From Pseudomonas sp. GM41(2012) (GTDB lineage: Bacteria; Pseudomonadota; Gammaproteobacteria; Pseudomonadales; Pseudomonadaceae): a DNA stretch of 64,000 bases. Under the pieces are notes generated by a model. The model was not told the DNA's origin. It did not search any database and saw only the letters and a program-made list of their open reading frames with translations. Where the stretch lies: assembly GCF_000282315.2 (NCBI RefSeq), contig NZ_AKJN02000006.1:372001-436000 (forward strand), given 5' to 3'. Positions 25,494 through 33,200 of this stretch are shown here, piece by piece. The position numbers were made by a program, and so were the translations under genes. Position 1 is the stretch's first letter, and each line of letters starts with the position of its first letter.

Positions 25494-25726
25494 TCTTGCA
25501 GGTCAGTCGTCGGCCAGCGAAAAGCCACGTCCTGCCCATCCATTTGATGGATAAGCAGCATCGTCTCGCTGTGATAGTCCTTAGAATGCCGGTCTTGAAT
25601 CGATGTTGACCGTTTTTTTTTTGCATTAAGCAACAAATCGCTTGACATGATGCATTTGGCTTCTTTAATTAGACTGAAGCTCGCCTTAGACAAGTCCAGT
25701 TTGTCAATGACATCGAATGTATACAC
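25490..25726 (-). CDS. Doubtful small hypothetical ORF
   Basis: An open frame of 78 codons starting at GTG 25726, with no recognisable family and no clear ribosome-binding site. The product is lysine- and serine-rich and the local GC content is low. An internal start at residue 27 is possible. It divides the otherwise empty 25377-25770 gap, in which I see nothing else but the short repeat at 25471. Treat it as unproven. Confidence 0.2.
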   Translation of the reverse strand: MYTFDVIDKLDLSKASFSLIKEAKCIMSSDLLLNAKKKRSTSIQDRHSKDYHSETMLLIHQMDGQDVAFRWPTTDLQE

Positions 25727-25770
25727 ACGTACTGGATTTTTAATTCAGCTACTGAAGTGAAGACGGTGCG

Positions 25771-26334
25771 ATGCGGACTTACTTGCTTATTCTTATTTTT
25801 TGCATTCATGTTTCTGAAGCGCGAGCTGGCTTATGGATATGGGAGAGTAATGAGGACGATACAGATCTGCGCGTAACTGTGGAGGGGGTTGGCGAAAGCT
25901 ATGAGGATGCACTTGCTGATGCAAAAGGAAATGATTTATGGAATAGCACATTACACCTCATTGCCGAATGTCCAAAAGATGGTTGGATGGCGAGGGGCGC
26001 AGTAGCGTTCCCTAAAAATCATGAGCGAGCGTCATCGACCGGTGGTTTCTGTGAAAAATCTTCAAAAGATTCTGCGATAAGATCTGCGCTAGAGTCCTGT
26101 AAAAGAAAGTCGTCATGCGCACGGGAACTTACCACATTGCAATATGATATAACCGTCTGGTGGGCAAAGGTAGAGGGAAGTGACAGGCTCAATGATGAGA
26201 CCTGCGTGTGGCAAAATATTGGCAATCCGGACTATAAAATTTGCTTTACCGGCGGTTATTACCCAGGAGATGATGAAATAATGAGCTATCCAAGATTCGA
26301 CATAAAATCCTTCTTGGAGAAATATAGTAATTAG
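25771..26334 (+). CDS. Secreted cysteine-rich hypothetical protein, paralogue A
   Basis: A 187-residue protein with a signal peptide (about 1-19, LLILIFCIHVSEARA) and a mature domain beginning GLWIWESNEDD. Its order of motifs matches the protein at 26556-27104: a tryptophan-rich start, an EDAL-type helix, a cysteine in AECPK, then GFCEKSSKDSAIRSALESC and SSCAREL, ending with an F-D-I-K-S-F-L-E tail. Six cysteines are shared, suggesting three disulphides and an extracytoplasmic location. Base composition is clearly lower in GC than the flanks. Function unknown. The middle helix is reminiscent of DUF4189-like repeats, but I would not assign it. Confidence 0.75.
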   Translation: MRTYLLILIFCIHVSEARAGLWIWESNEDDTDLRVTVEGVGESYEDALADAKGNDLWNSTLHLIAECPKDGWMARGAVAFPKNHERASSTGGFCEKSSKDSAIRSALESCKRKSSCARELTTLQYDITVWWAKVEGSDRLNDETCVWQNIGNPDYKICFTGGYYPGDDEIMSYPRFDIKSFLEKYSN

Positions 26335-26555
26335 CTATCAAGGGCGAATTGCACTGAATGGTTTTTGAGCTCCTGCTTTTGTGTCATCTATAACCGGCTT
26401 TTAACTGGTTGTGCCGGGTAAATCTTAAGCCGTGAAAAAAAGGCGTACGGTATAATTTTTCAATTAATGAATCTTTTGCTACCCACGCCTACGTAATGCT
26501 CCGCTCGTTACTATACTGGCGCTACCATTTTACATTCTCACAAGGCGAACATCGT

Positions 26556-27104
26556 ATGAAAATTAAATATTTGGCGCTTCCGTGGCTTGTCAGTTTTTTT
26601 CCTGGGAACGCTTCTGCGGATATTTGGGTATGGTATTTAAATCGTGATCCTGCAGGGCCATATTTGCAAATGGCAGAAAACGAAGATGAAGCTTTAGGGT
26701 TGGCAAGAGAACATAATGAAACTTTTGATCAAGACCAGCCTGAGCTGTGGATGCGTTGTGGTGATGGCTTTTTTGCGCTAATGACATTTTTCCCTCCGGG
26801 TGACCCTATACGCGTAGAAAAGCGTTTCGGGGGGGCATGTGAGCAACCGAGTCGCGAAAAAGCATATTCCGCCGCTATAAAATCTTGTATGAACAGACCG
26901 GAATGCAAAGCTGCTTTGGCAGACAAACGCTGGGCATTTGATTTGTCCTCTTTCGAACACACGCGTGATAGTGAAAGTCTAGGGAGAGACTGTACTTATT
27001 ATGTGACCAGTAGAAATAGCTGTACGGAAGAAATCAATGGTAAGGTGCAATATTCCCCGTTTGATTTGGATGATTTTTTGCAGGTTTATGGTGGCAATAA
27101 ATAA
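26556..27104 (+). CDS. Secreted cysteine-rich hypothetical protein, paralogue B
   Basis: A 182-residue protein with a signal peptide (about 1-22, ending ASA) and a mature start DIWVWYLNRD. It aligns along its length with the 25771-26334 product, including GACEQPSREKAYSAAIKSC, the PECKAAL turn and the SPFDLDDFLQVY tail. The ATG at 26556 is used because AAGG lies about ten bases upstream and the signal peptide begins there; the open frame starts 20 codons earlier. The pair probably arose by duplication and then diverged strongly. Low GC and isolation suggest transfer. Confidence 0.75.
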   Translation: MKIKYLALPWLVSFFPGNASADIWVWYLNRDPAGPYLQMAENEDEALGLAREHNETFDQDQPELWMRCGDGFFALMTFFPPGDPIRVEKRFGGACEQPSREKAYSAAIKSCMNRPECKAALADKRWAFDLSSFEHTRDSESLGRDCTYYVTSRNSCTEEINGKVQYSPFDLDDFLQVYGGNK

Positions 27105-27105
27105 C

Positions 27106-27876
27106 CTAGAAGGTTTTTCCATCTTCGCTTGCTTCTCCTTCGTTAGTGGATTTTTTCAACTGATTCAAGCTGTTTAGTGTCTCTGAGTTTTTTTCAAAAA
27201 TTCGTTGCATAGAAGCACTTTGGATTTTATTGATAATGGCGTTCTGCGATGCATGACTGAGACCGGATTCTGCCCAGCCAGATATGGTGCTCAAGCAGCT
27301 TTGCTGGTCTTCTAGGGTTATTAGTTTTATACATCTTTTAAGTACCCTGTCGACTTTTAGCTCATCAGTAGCTGTGATGTCGACACCATTTTCATTTAAG
27401 GCAGCGACTCCAGATGATTTTGAAATATCTTCGAGCTCATCCAGAATTGAAGAGGAGACATGTGAGAAAATTAGTTGAGAGCTGAGAGGCTGATTGAGTT
27501 TATACTCAACAACTTTTTGCCTGCAGGTTGAGTTTGCTTTAGAGATTCTTTCCAGCATTTCGCTTCGGGTGTCATGAAGCTGCTGGCACGCTGACTTTGA
27601 GCATATATTCTCCGTTCCAGTCGTGCCGGTGTCATTTTCATTTTCGTTGTCGCTCAAGCACTTTTCGTGCGCATTCTGAATTATCTCAATTGTCGATGTC
27701 GCCGTTTCCATGAAGTTTACACATTCTGCCTCTGATGTTGGATATGCAGGTTCTGTGGGGGCGGTATCTATCACCTTCCCATCTATTAACAATAGAATTG
27801 GTGCGCCTTGTGCCACGCTGTGGCCTATGGCTAGGAAGATTGCTAAATATATGGAGTTTATTTGGTTGATTTTCAT
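27106..27876 (-). CDS. Secreted hypothetical protein with helical, cysteine-containing domain
   Basis: A 256-residue product read from ATG 27876 (MKINQINSIYLAIF), with a signal peptide ending near VAQGA. The mature part has about eight cysteines in spaced pairs (SEAECVNFM, HEKCLSD, NICSKSACQQL, STCRQK, LKRCIKL, QQSCLST) and long amphipathic helices. It is convergent with the two paralogous secreted proteins, its stop two bases from theirs, and shares their low GC content. No family is recognised. An in-frame ATG three codons upstream (27885) is an alternative start. Confidence 0.65.
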   Translation of the reverse strand: MKINQINSIYLAIFLAIGHSVAQGAPILLLIDGKVIDTAPTEPAYPTSEAECVNFMETATSTIEIIQNAHEKCLSDNENENDTGTTGTENICSKSACQQLHDTRSEMLERISKANSTCRQKVVEYKLNQPLSSQLIFSHVSSSILDELEDISKSSGVAALNENGVDITATDELKVDRVLKRCIKLITLEDQQSCLSTISGWAESGLSHASQNAIINKIQSASMQRIFEKNSETLNSLNQLKKSTNEGEASEDGKTF

Positions 27877-27956
27877 TGGTGGCACTCCGTGTTCGTGTGA
27901 GGTTAAGTGTAGTCAAGTGCCAATAAGACGAATGAAAATGCAGGGGGGGGTGATTG

Positions 27957-28050
27957 GCGACCCATCGCCGGCAAGCCCGGCAGCCACAGGTACAGCGCAG
28001 AAAAGGAAGCTGGTGATACTCCTTTGGGAGCTGGCTTGCCGGTGATGAGG
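27957..28050. repeat. Inverted REP-like pair in the 27886-28417 gap
   Basis: CATCGCCGGCAAGCCCGGC near 27963-27981 and GGGAGCTGGCTTGCCGGTGA near 28026-28045 are inverted variants of the second common Pseudomonas REP type. They lie in a 540-base gap that also holds the MITE-like element (28094-28273) and repeat copies. I see no gene in it. Confidence 0.6.
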
Positions 28051-28093
28051 CCTGCACTGACAACAGAACCGTGGATCAGTGTCTGCTTTGGGT

Positions 28094-28273
28094 CGATTCT
28101 GTTGAAAAAGTCGGGCTTGGTTTCCGCAGCTGAAAAGTACGCGTCCGAGATTGAAATCTTTGCTTTTGGCAGAGGTTTCCAGTCGCAGATTTCACGCAGC
28201 AGCGTGCAAAAAAGGCGTTTTCACTGGTCAATGACCATGCAGTTTTGGATGACCGACTTTTTCAACAGAATCG
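28094..28273. mobile_element. 180-bp MITE-like element with perfect 21-base inverted ends
   Basis: The left end (28094-28114, starting CGATTCTGTTGAAAAAGTC) and the right end (28253-28273) are exact reverse complements over 21 bases. The interior has no plausible protein. Such an element with perfect ends and no transposase is best read as a non-autonomous relic of an insertion sequence. The flanks carry diverged copies of the AATCGGCC-type motif. No clear target duplication was found. Confidence 0.65.
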
Positions 28274-28302
28274 GTCGTTAGAGGCCCTTCATGACAGGCA
28301 GA

Positions 28303-28320
28303 AATCGGCCAAAAGCGGAC
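28303..28320. repeat. Short dispersed motif, copy 2
   Basis: AATCGGCCAAAAGCGGAC, nearly identical to the copy at 25471-25493 and just outside the MITE-like element, 98 bases before the HEPN-like gene. Confidence 0.5.
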
Positions 28321-28417
28321 TGTGATCCCACCCCTTCGGACGAATGCTTCGGATAGACTAGAGGCACCCCGCCTGCCTCGAAAGTCACCACTAATTGGCG
28401 GATTTAGAGAATTGGCC

Positions 28418-29476
28418 ATGCTTACTGATGTCTTCTTTCACAGGTACGCGAATCGCCCAATGTTCGAAAACGTCGGGCAAAAGGAATCTGCGCTCTTTGT
28501 TCAGGCGTACAAAATCGTCGACAAGCAGATTTGGAAGTACTACGGGTACGACCAAAAGGTCGACGAGAGCGTCAAGACGATCTGGACTGATATTCACGAT
28601 CGCCTGGCAATGGAGATCGGGGTCAAGGAACTGTGGCCGAAGTACTACTCCTATCAGTCCGAGCTTATGGGCAAGCCTCACACGAAATCGGGTTGGAACA
28701 ACATGAACTTCGTGGTCGAGCAGTGGCTCAATCTCAAATTTACTGACGGTCTGGACCCCGACATGTTCGTTAAGCGTCGCCTAAGCTTCGTCGAATTGGC
28801 CTTTCGCACACGAGAGGAGCAAGTAGCTCAAGCGAATTCCGAGTTTCCGCGACGGTTGGCCGAGGCCGAAGTCAAAGATAGGATGCCCCGGATCCCCATG
28901 ACACTTCCTGGCGCGCGGTCCGACAGCGTCCGAGCCTTCAATGAGGGCTTGAACCGGACATTCGCAGCAAATGTGGATGAACTGAACGAGCGCCTAAAGC
29001 AAGCTGGTATGCCACTGCACTATCACAATGGGTACTTGCAGATTACTCAGGACGAGCAGCTTCAAGAACAAGTCGAGCAGCCATTCTGGCTATTGGTGAA
29101 GGACGCGCAATGGAAGAACGTCAGCATTGACATGGCCGAGGCGATCGATCGCAGAGACACCGGCGGCCGAGATCCATCGTTTTATGCCGCGAAGGCACTG
29201 GAAAGCACCATCAAGATCATTTGCGAACTCAAAAAGTGGGCTACCGGTAATGAGAGAGGTGTGGCCGACTTCCTGAATCATCTTGAGAGCAAGGTGAATG
29301 GCGCATTCATCGAAAGCTGGGAACGGCAATCAATGCAGCGGTTTTACAGCGACGTGCGGAACGACTTGGGACATGGACCCGGTTCCAAAGACATGCCCAA
29401 TTTCACACCGCAGCAGATAGATCAAACCATCGAGTTCTGCATGTCTTGGGTCAAGAGCTTGATCAAGCGGCTGTAG
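28418..29476 (+). CDS. HEPN/AbiJ-like protein, probable abortive-infection type
   Basis: A 352-residue soluble protein. The N-terminal half begins MLTDVFFHRYANRPMFENVG and resembles AbiJ N-terminal-type domains. The C-terminal helical domain contains RNDLGH (R314-H319), the R-x4-H motif of HEPN ribonucleases, in SDVRNDLGHGPG. HEPN proteins in phage-defence loci act by cutting RNA. The gene stands alone beside the prophage integrase, a typical place for cargo defence genes. The start at 28418 is chosen from the conserved opening; the open frame extends 32 codons upstream without a better site. Function is inferred from motif and context only. Confidence 0.65.
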   Translation: MLTDVFFHRYANRPMFENVGQKESALFVQAYKIVDKQIWKYYGYDQKVDESVKTIWTDIHDRLAMEIGVKELWPKYYSYQSELMGKPHTKSGWNNMNFVVEQWLNLKFTDGLDPDMFVKRRLSFVELAFRTREEQVAQANSEFPRRLAEAEVKDRMPRIPMTLPGARSDSVRAFNEGLNRTFAANVDELNERLKQAGMPLHYHNGYLQITQDEQLQEQVEQPFWLLVKDAQWKNVSIDMAEAIDRRDTGGRDPSFYAAKALESTIKIICELKKWATGNERGVADFLNHLESKVNGAFIESWERQSMQRFYSDVRNDLGHGPGSKDMPNFTPQQIDQTIEFCMSWVKSLIKRL

Positions 29477-29521
29477 TTACGTAGGGACGTCGCAGACATG
29501 AGTTGCTGATGTACTCGATAC

Positions 29522-29545
29522 GGTACTGCCATAGGCGGCAGTACC
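29522..29545. terminator. Hairpin downstream of the HEPN-like gene
   Basis: A nine-pair perfect stem GGTACTGCC / GGCAGTACC with a six-base loop lies 45 bases after the stop. No T run follows, so it may be a processing or Rho-related signal, or part of a recombination site. A diverged inverted copy of the GGCCAAAAGCGG motif follows at 29623-29637. Confidence 0.4.
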
Positions 29546-29686
29546 TAGTGTCTGCGTAGCGGTCATTTGGGAGTGATCAGCCGAACGGCTGCACCGGATC
29601 GTTTTCTGCCTTTGGCCAACGGCCGCTTTGGGTCGATTTGTCCTTTCAGGGATAACCTACTGGTAGCGACCCATCGCGCCCCATAG

Positions 29687-30754
29687 TTATTTTGTTGGTC
29701 GCACAATTTCACCAACACGGCGATAAACCTTTTTCGTCATCTCCTGCGTTGAGTGGCCAAGCAGGCGGCTAGCATGACTAATGTCGTCAATTTCGCTGGC
29801 AGCTTTTGGTCGGATGTCGCGGAATTGGAACTGGCGGATCGCGGCGGCAAGCGTTGCATCACCTTCGGCTGCGGCCTTCGCGGCTGCTTTTTCTCGGGTT
29901 TCATCCCACCGATTTCTCAGCATTGCGTAACTCATTCGCAGGCCAGCCTGGTTGGTGATCAGGCTTGAACTTCTGATGCCGGCTATGGTTTTGCGCTCGA
30001 GCAGGGCATCGAGGAAGGTGCTGAGCCCTGATGCGTCTGTGCCGTCGTGTAGGCGGATGCGCAGGCGTTTCTCAGTCTTGCCCTGGCCTACCATCAGGAA
30101 CCCGTTGTTCAAGTCGGCAGTTGATGCTTTGAGCACATCGGCGGGGCGCTGGCCGGTCAGGTAGGCTAGGTCCATTGCGTCTTTCAGCTCGGGCGGTGCC
30201 TCTGTGTAAACCGCATCCCAAACGATTTTGCCTGCGTAGAAGTCGCGGGGTGTTTCTTTGTTCCTGCGTAAGCGGGCGCAAGGGTTTGCCTTTTCAGTGA
30301 GCCCCCATTCGCGGGCAAAGGTGAATATGGTCGAGAGGAGGGCGATCTCGCGGTTGGCGCGCACCTTTGCTGTTCTAGCGTCGCGATACTGGGCGATCAC
30401 TTGCGGGGTGACCGCGTCTACAGGGGCTGATTCGAACGCATTGCGTAGTTGTTTGAGGCCTTTCAAGTAGTCCTTTTGAGTGCCGGGCTTCAGCCCAGGG
30501 ATGACCTTTCTTTCGTAGTCGTCGAAAAACCTGCCCATCAGGTGAGCAGGCTTGGGTGTGGCTTTGCGATCCAGACGTGCCCATTCGACTTTGGCTTCAT
30601 CGAGGTCGCCACCGAGCGGAATTTCGACTCGGTTCCCTTCGGCGTCCCGCCCGTTGTAGTAGTAGCCCACCCATGTACTGCCATTCTTTCTTTTGCGGCT
30701 GCGGCGGATCATCCGTGGCGGCAAATCCCGATTTGCGGCTTTCTTCTGGCGCAT
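29687..30754 (-). CDS. int: Prophage tyrosine integrase
   Basis: A 355-residue site-specific recombinase with an N-terminal arm-binding region, a core-binding SAM-like domain (about 70-160) and a catalytic domain. Visible catalytic residues are R203 (TGQRPADVL), K226 (GQGKTEKR), R315 (FRDIRPKAAS), H334 (LLGH) and nucleophile Y344 (KKVYRR). The first histidine of the usual HxxR box is replaced by R312. It is the last gene of the leftward early operon, two bases after the DUF4224 gene, so its expression follows the early genes. The attachment site should lie just beyond its stop. Confidence 0.92.
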   Translation of the reverse strand: MRQKKAANRDLPPRMIRRSRKRKNGSTWVGYYYNGRDAEGNRVEIPLGGDLDEAKVEWARLDRKATPKPAHLMGRFFDDYERKVIPGLKPGTQKDYLKGLKQLRNAFESAPVDAVTPQVIAQYRDARTAKVRANREIALLSTIFTFAREWGLTEKANPCARLRRNKETPRDFYAGKIVWDAVYTEAPPELKDAMDLAYLTGQRPADVLKASTADLNNGFLMVGQGKTEKRLRIRLHDGTDASGLSTFLDALLERKTIAGIRSSSLITNQAGLRMSYAMLRNRWDETREKAAAKAAAEGDATLAAAIRQFQFRDIRPKAASEIDDISHASRLLGHSTQEMTKKVYRRVGEIVRPTK

Positions 30755-30756
30755 CG

Positions 30757-31011
30757 TTAACCTACACGTGAAAGATCAAGGGACCATGTTTCAGCTACAG
30801 CATTGGTTGCTGATGGTTTCACCCCGGCTAGCTTCAGGCGGGCGTACACGCGACCTACAACGGGGCGTTGTGCGGCTGTGAGCACATGTTCCCAAGCATT
30901 GCGTTGCAGCCACTGACGTTGGCAGGACGGAATCTTGTAGCCTGTAATAGCGGCCAACTCGTCTTCTGTAAGCGTCTCACTCGGCAGCTGAAATGAGTTC
31001 TCTATGTTCAT
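30757..31011 (-). CDS. DUF4224-family protein, possible excisionase partner
   Basis: An 84-residue protein with the LTEDELAAITGYKIPSCQRQWL motif of DUF4224, a short helix-turn-helix-like family usually found next to phage integrases. A role in excision or integrase control is plausible but unproven. Its ATG overlaps the stop of the preceding gene (ATGA), and the integrase follows after two bases. Confidence 0.75.
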   Translation of the reverse strand: MNIENSFQLPSETLTEDELAAITGYKIPSCQRQWLQRNAWEHVLTAAQRPVVGRVYARLKLAGVKPSATNAVAETWSLDLSRVG

Positions 31012-31280
31012 GCTGCCTCCTGAGCGATGGTGACAGCTTGAGCCTGCGTATACCCCACAACAGGCTGCGCGGGCGGGCGTTCCTGAGCGTTTAGCGTTGC
31101 ATTAGCGAGCGCTGCCCCGCGCAGCTTTTCGTGGGGTATAAGTGCCTCGGCAGTGGCGCTGAGGGGGGCAATAATGCCTGCTGCTGCGCAGCAGAGGCTG
31201 TTTGTTTCTAGCGTGTTGACACCATTGGCAGTGCGGAGCAAAGCGGTCGATGCTTGGGTGGTGTGCTGGTCCTTCTTCAT
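31008..31280 (-). CDS. Prophage hypothetical protein
   Basis: A 90-residue alanine- and threonine-rich protein from ATG 31280 (GGAGG about eight bases upstream). No family is recognised; most of the chain looks disordered, with one hydrophobic stretch near residues 30-45. It overlaps both neighbours by ATGA junctions. Confidence 0.6.
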   Translation of the reverse strand: MKKDQHTTQASTALLRTANGVNTLETNSLCCAAAGIIAPLSATAEALIPHEKLRGAALANATLNAQERPPAQPVVGYTQAQAVTIAQEAA

Positions 31281-31819
31281 GCCGCTTTCCTCCGGTGTTC
31301 GATAGCGAGTTGGTCCATCAGGCGCTGGTGAAACGTGAGCCGTGCTTCGGTGGCGGTCCATGGGCGGATCGTTTCGGCCGTGGGTTCGATGCCGATCAGG
31401 CAATCCCAGATGGTCGGATCGGCGGGCATTAGGTCGCGGCGTTCGGTAGCCAGTGCAACAAGGTCGGCAAGGCGGACGGATGCCGGTAGTTCGGGGGCGA
31501 GGTTAAAACGGGTGCAGATGCGGTCCCAAATCCATTGCTCGACGTCTTGATAGGCATGCATCCATTGCTTCAGCGGTTGCACCATGTCGCCGATGTAGGC
31601 TTCGGGTGCGTCGTGAAGGAGTGCCGCCAACTTGTCTTCTTCTGGCACCAGGTCGGCGACCATGCACGAGTGTTGCGCCACGCTGTAGAACTCACGGGTG
31701 TGGCCGTTGAAGCGGCATAAATGCGCCAGCGCGTGGGTGATGTCGCGTGGGTCGATGAGGTCGGCGTCTGGTTCATGCAGATCAAAGCGCTTGCCGGTCA
31801 CGGTCAGAATTTGGCTCAT
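31277..31819 (-). CDS. HD-domain phosphohydrolase (5'-deoxynucleotidase-like)
   Basis: A 180-residue HD-domain protein. The metal-binding residues show as a histidine in SVAQHSCMV, the HD pair in LLHDAPEAYIGD and a later aspartate in VRLADLVAL. This arrangement matches YfbR-type nucleotidases and related phage nucleotide hydrolases, which may adjust nucleotide pools during replication. The ATG at 31819 overlaps the upstream stop; the long open frame beyond it is a shadow. Confidence 0.8.
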   Translation of the reverse strand: MSQILTVTGKRFDLHEPDADLIDPRDITHALAHLCRFNGHTREFYSVAQHSCMVADLVPEEDKLAALLHDAPEAYIGDMVQPLKQWMHAYQDVEQWIWDRICTRFNLAPELPASVRLADLVALATERRDLMPADPTIWDCLIGIEPTAETIRPWTATEARLTFHQRLMDQLAIEHRRKAA

Positions 31820-32037
31820 GCAGCCTCCTTGGCCAGGTCCGCCAGTAGCAGCGCGTTCTTGGTGTCCTTGTGAAGTTTGCGCAGGGCTTCGTTGCCGACC
31901 AGTGGGGCCAGTTGCCGGTCGAACTCTTTGCGAAAGCGCGTCAGGTCCATCAATTCGGTGGTGGCTTTGGTGTATTGATGTTGCAGAGCGCCGGCCGCTT
32001 CGGGTGTCAGGCGCAGCATCGGGGTAGGGCGATTCAT
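31816..32037 (-). CDS. Prophage hypothetical protein
   Basis: A 73-residue mostly helical protein (MNRPTPMLRLTPEAAGALQ). No family is recognised. ATGA overlaps on both sides show that it belongs to the coupled leftward operon. Confidence 0.6.
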   Translation of the reverse strand: MNRPTPMLRLTPEAAGALQHQYTKATTELMDLTRFRKEFDRQLAPLVGNEALRKLHKDTKNALLLADLAKEAA

Positions 32038-32453
32038 GCTGCATCCTCCTGTGCTGTTTGCTCCAGGAGGATGGCCATGGCGAGCGCTTGATCGCGGAGG
32101 GCGAGTGAATCGCGTTCGAGTTTTTTCCCGGTTCGGAATGCGCTGAACGTCTCAGCCGCGATTCGCAGTTTTTCTGCAATTTCCAGAAGGGTTTGGCGCG
32201 CTGGTTCCCCCAGCTTCGAGGCGGCCAACGCGCGCTCGTAGTGGGAGTAAAGTTGCTTGTGATTATTACGTGCCTGGTCAAGCGAGAGCCGCAGGTTGTG
32301 GATCGCCTCCGAGTTGTCAGACTGCTGAATGTCTTTGCCTTCGTCGATCCCGTCGAGGCGGCCGTCGATAAGGCCGCCGCGATAGCCTGCCCAATAGGTA
32401 AGGCCGACGAGTAAGATCAGAACGATCAGTGTGTAGATTTGTATTGCGGTCAT
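32034..32453 (-). CDS. Prophage membrane-anchored hypothetical protein
   Basis: A 139-residue protein with one N-terminal transmembrane helix (about 5-25, IYTLIVLILLVGLTYWAG) and a cytoplasmic or periplasmic coiled-coil tail (about 55-130). ATG 32453 has AGGAG eight bases upstream and is preferred to the longer frame. It might affect membrane or superinfection properties, but no function can be assigned. Confidence 0.65.
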   Translation of the reverse strand: MTAIQIYTLIVLILLVGLTYWAGYRGGLIDGRLDGIDEGKDIQQSDNSEAIHNLRLSLDQARNNHKQLYSHYERALAASKLGEPARQTLLEIAEKLRIAAETFSAFRTGKKLERDSLALRDQALAMAILLEQTAQEDAA

Positions 32454-32508
32454 GTGGTGTGCTCCTGGTGGTTTCGCTTGGCTGGTGGTGGCAGCCGTTA
32501 GGTGGTTG

Positions 32509-32706
32509 TTATTCGTCGTCTGGATCGGGTGGGTCAATCAGTCCGCACATCAGCTTGGCCTGGTATTGCATGTAGCCTTCATCGCGCAATGCGTCGTAAC
32601 GCCGGTAATCGACCGCAAAAAAACAGCACTCGCCGCAAAGGCGGTCGGGTGTTTCCTCGGCCGACAGAGCCGCTCGGCAATGCCTGCATTCGTTGAGAAG
32701 TGACAT
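32509..32706 (-). CDS. Small zinc-ribbon-like prophage protein
   Basis: A 65-residue protein with C-x2-C pairs (NECRHCRAAL and RLCGECCFF) near the N-terminus, resembling a zinc ribbon, then an acidic tail. Small proteins of this type are frequent in phage early operons. Function unknown. Confidence 0.6.
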   Translation of the reverse strand: MSLLNECRHCRAALSAEETPDRLCGECCFFAVDYRRYDALRDEGYMQYQAKLMCGLIDPPDPDDE

Positions 32707-32707
32707 G

Positions 32708-33028
32708 TCACGCCTCCGGCTTGTCGTTTGACGGTCGCGGCATGTCTTCGTCTGCCTTGTAGGCGCGGATGTCGATCAACGCGGCAACGTGCCTGATATG
32801 CGCATACCTCAATGCCTTCACGCTTTCGTCAATGGTGGTCACCGGGAGTTGAATCCGCCCGCTGTTGATCGCTTCCGTGAACGTCTTTTCATTGAGGTTC
32901 TTGAAGTAGTGCACGCGCAGCTTTTCGAGGGGGATGAGCACGTCGCCGAAGAGGCGGTGCAGCATCTCGACGGTGGAGCTATCCGGCGCGGGAAGTAGTC
33001 GTAGCGGTGTTTGGTTTGCGTTATTCAT
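32708..33028 (-). CDS. prtN: PrtN-like transcription activator
   Basis: A 106-residue protein matching the PrtN family: MLHRLFGDVLIPLEKLRVHYF, then GRIQLPVTTIDES, RYAHIRHVAALIDIRAYKADED. In P. aeruginosa PrtN activates pyocin genes after RecA removes the PrtR repressor, by binding helically spaced short repeats (P-boxes). Here the gene lies in the leftward operon under the S24-type repressor, the same logic inside an intact prophage. A candidate target is the 11-bp-phased array at 39396-39450. The ATG overlaps the stop of the small gene upstream. Confidence 0.85.
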   Translation of the reverse strand: MNNANQTPLRLLPAPDSSTVEMLHRLFGDVLIPLEKLRVHYFKNLNEKTFTEAINSGRIQLPVTTIDESVKALRYAHIRHVAALIDIRAYKADEDMPRPSNDKPEA

Positions 33029-33200
33029 GCGGCTGCTCAGCCTCCTTGCGTTTAAGTCGTGACGGGTGATTCCAGGCGTTCAGGCAGTGACGTTTGGTCA
33101 ACTCCCGCAGATGGTCAGGCACTTCAAGGAGCGCGGCATTGCGTTCCTCGCGTGTTTGCATGGCGACGATCTGGCGGGCGTACTCTCTAGGCCACGTCAC
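33021..33200 (-). CDS. Small prophage protein with GTG start
   Basis: A 59-residue basic helical protein, VTWPREYARQIVA at the start and LLEVPDHLRELTKRHC in the middle, similar to small proteins of many phage early regions as I recall them. GTG 33200 lies inside the end of the antirepressor gene, and the stop overlaps the PrtN-like start. An internal ATG at 33161 is an alternative start. Confidence 0.6.
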   Translation of the reverse strand: MTWPREYARQIVAMQTREERNAALLEVPDHLRELTKRHCLNAWNHPSRLKRKEAEQPHE

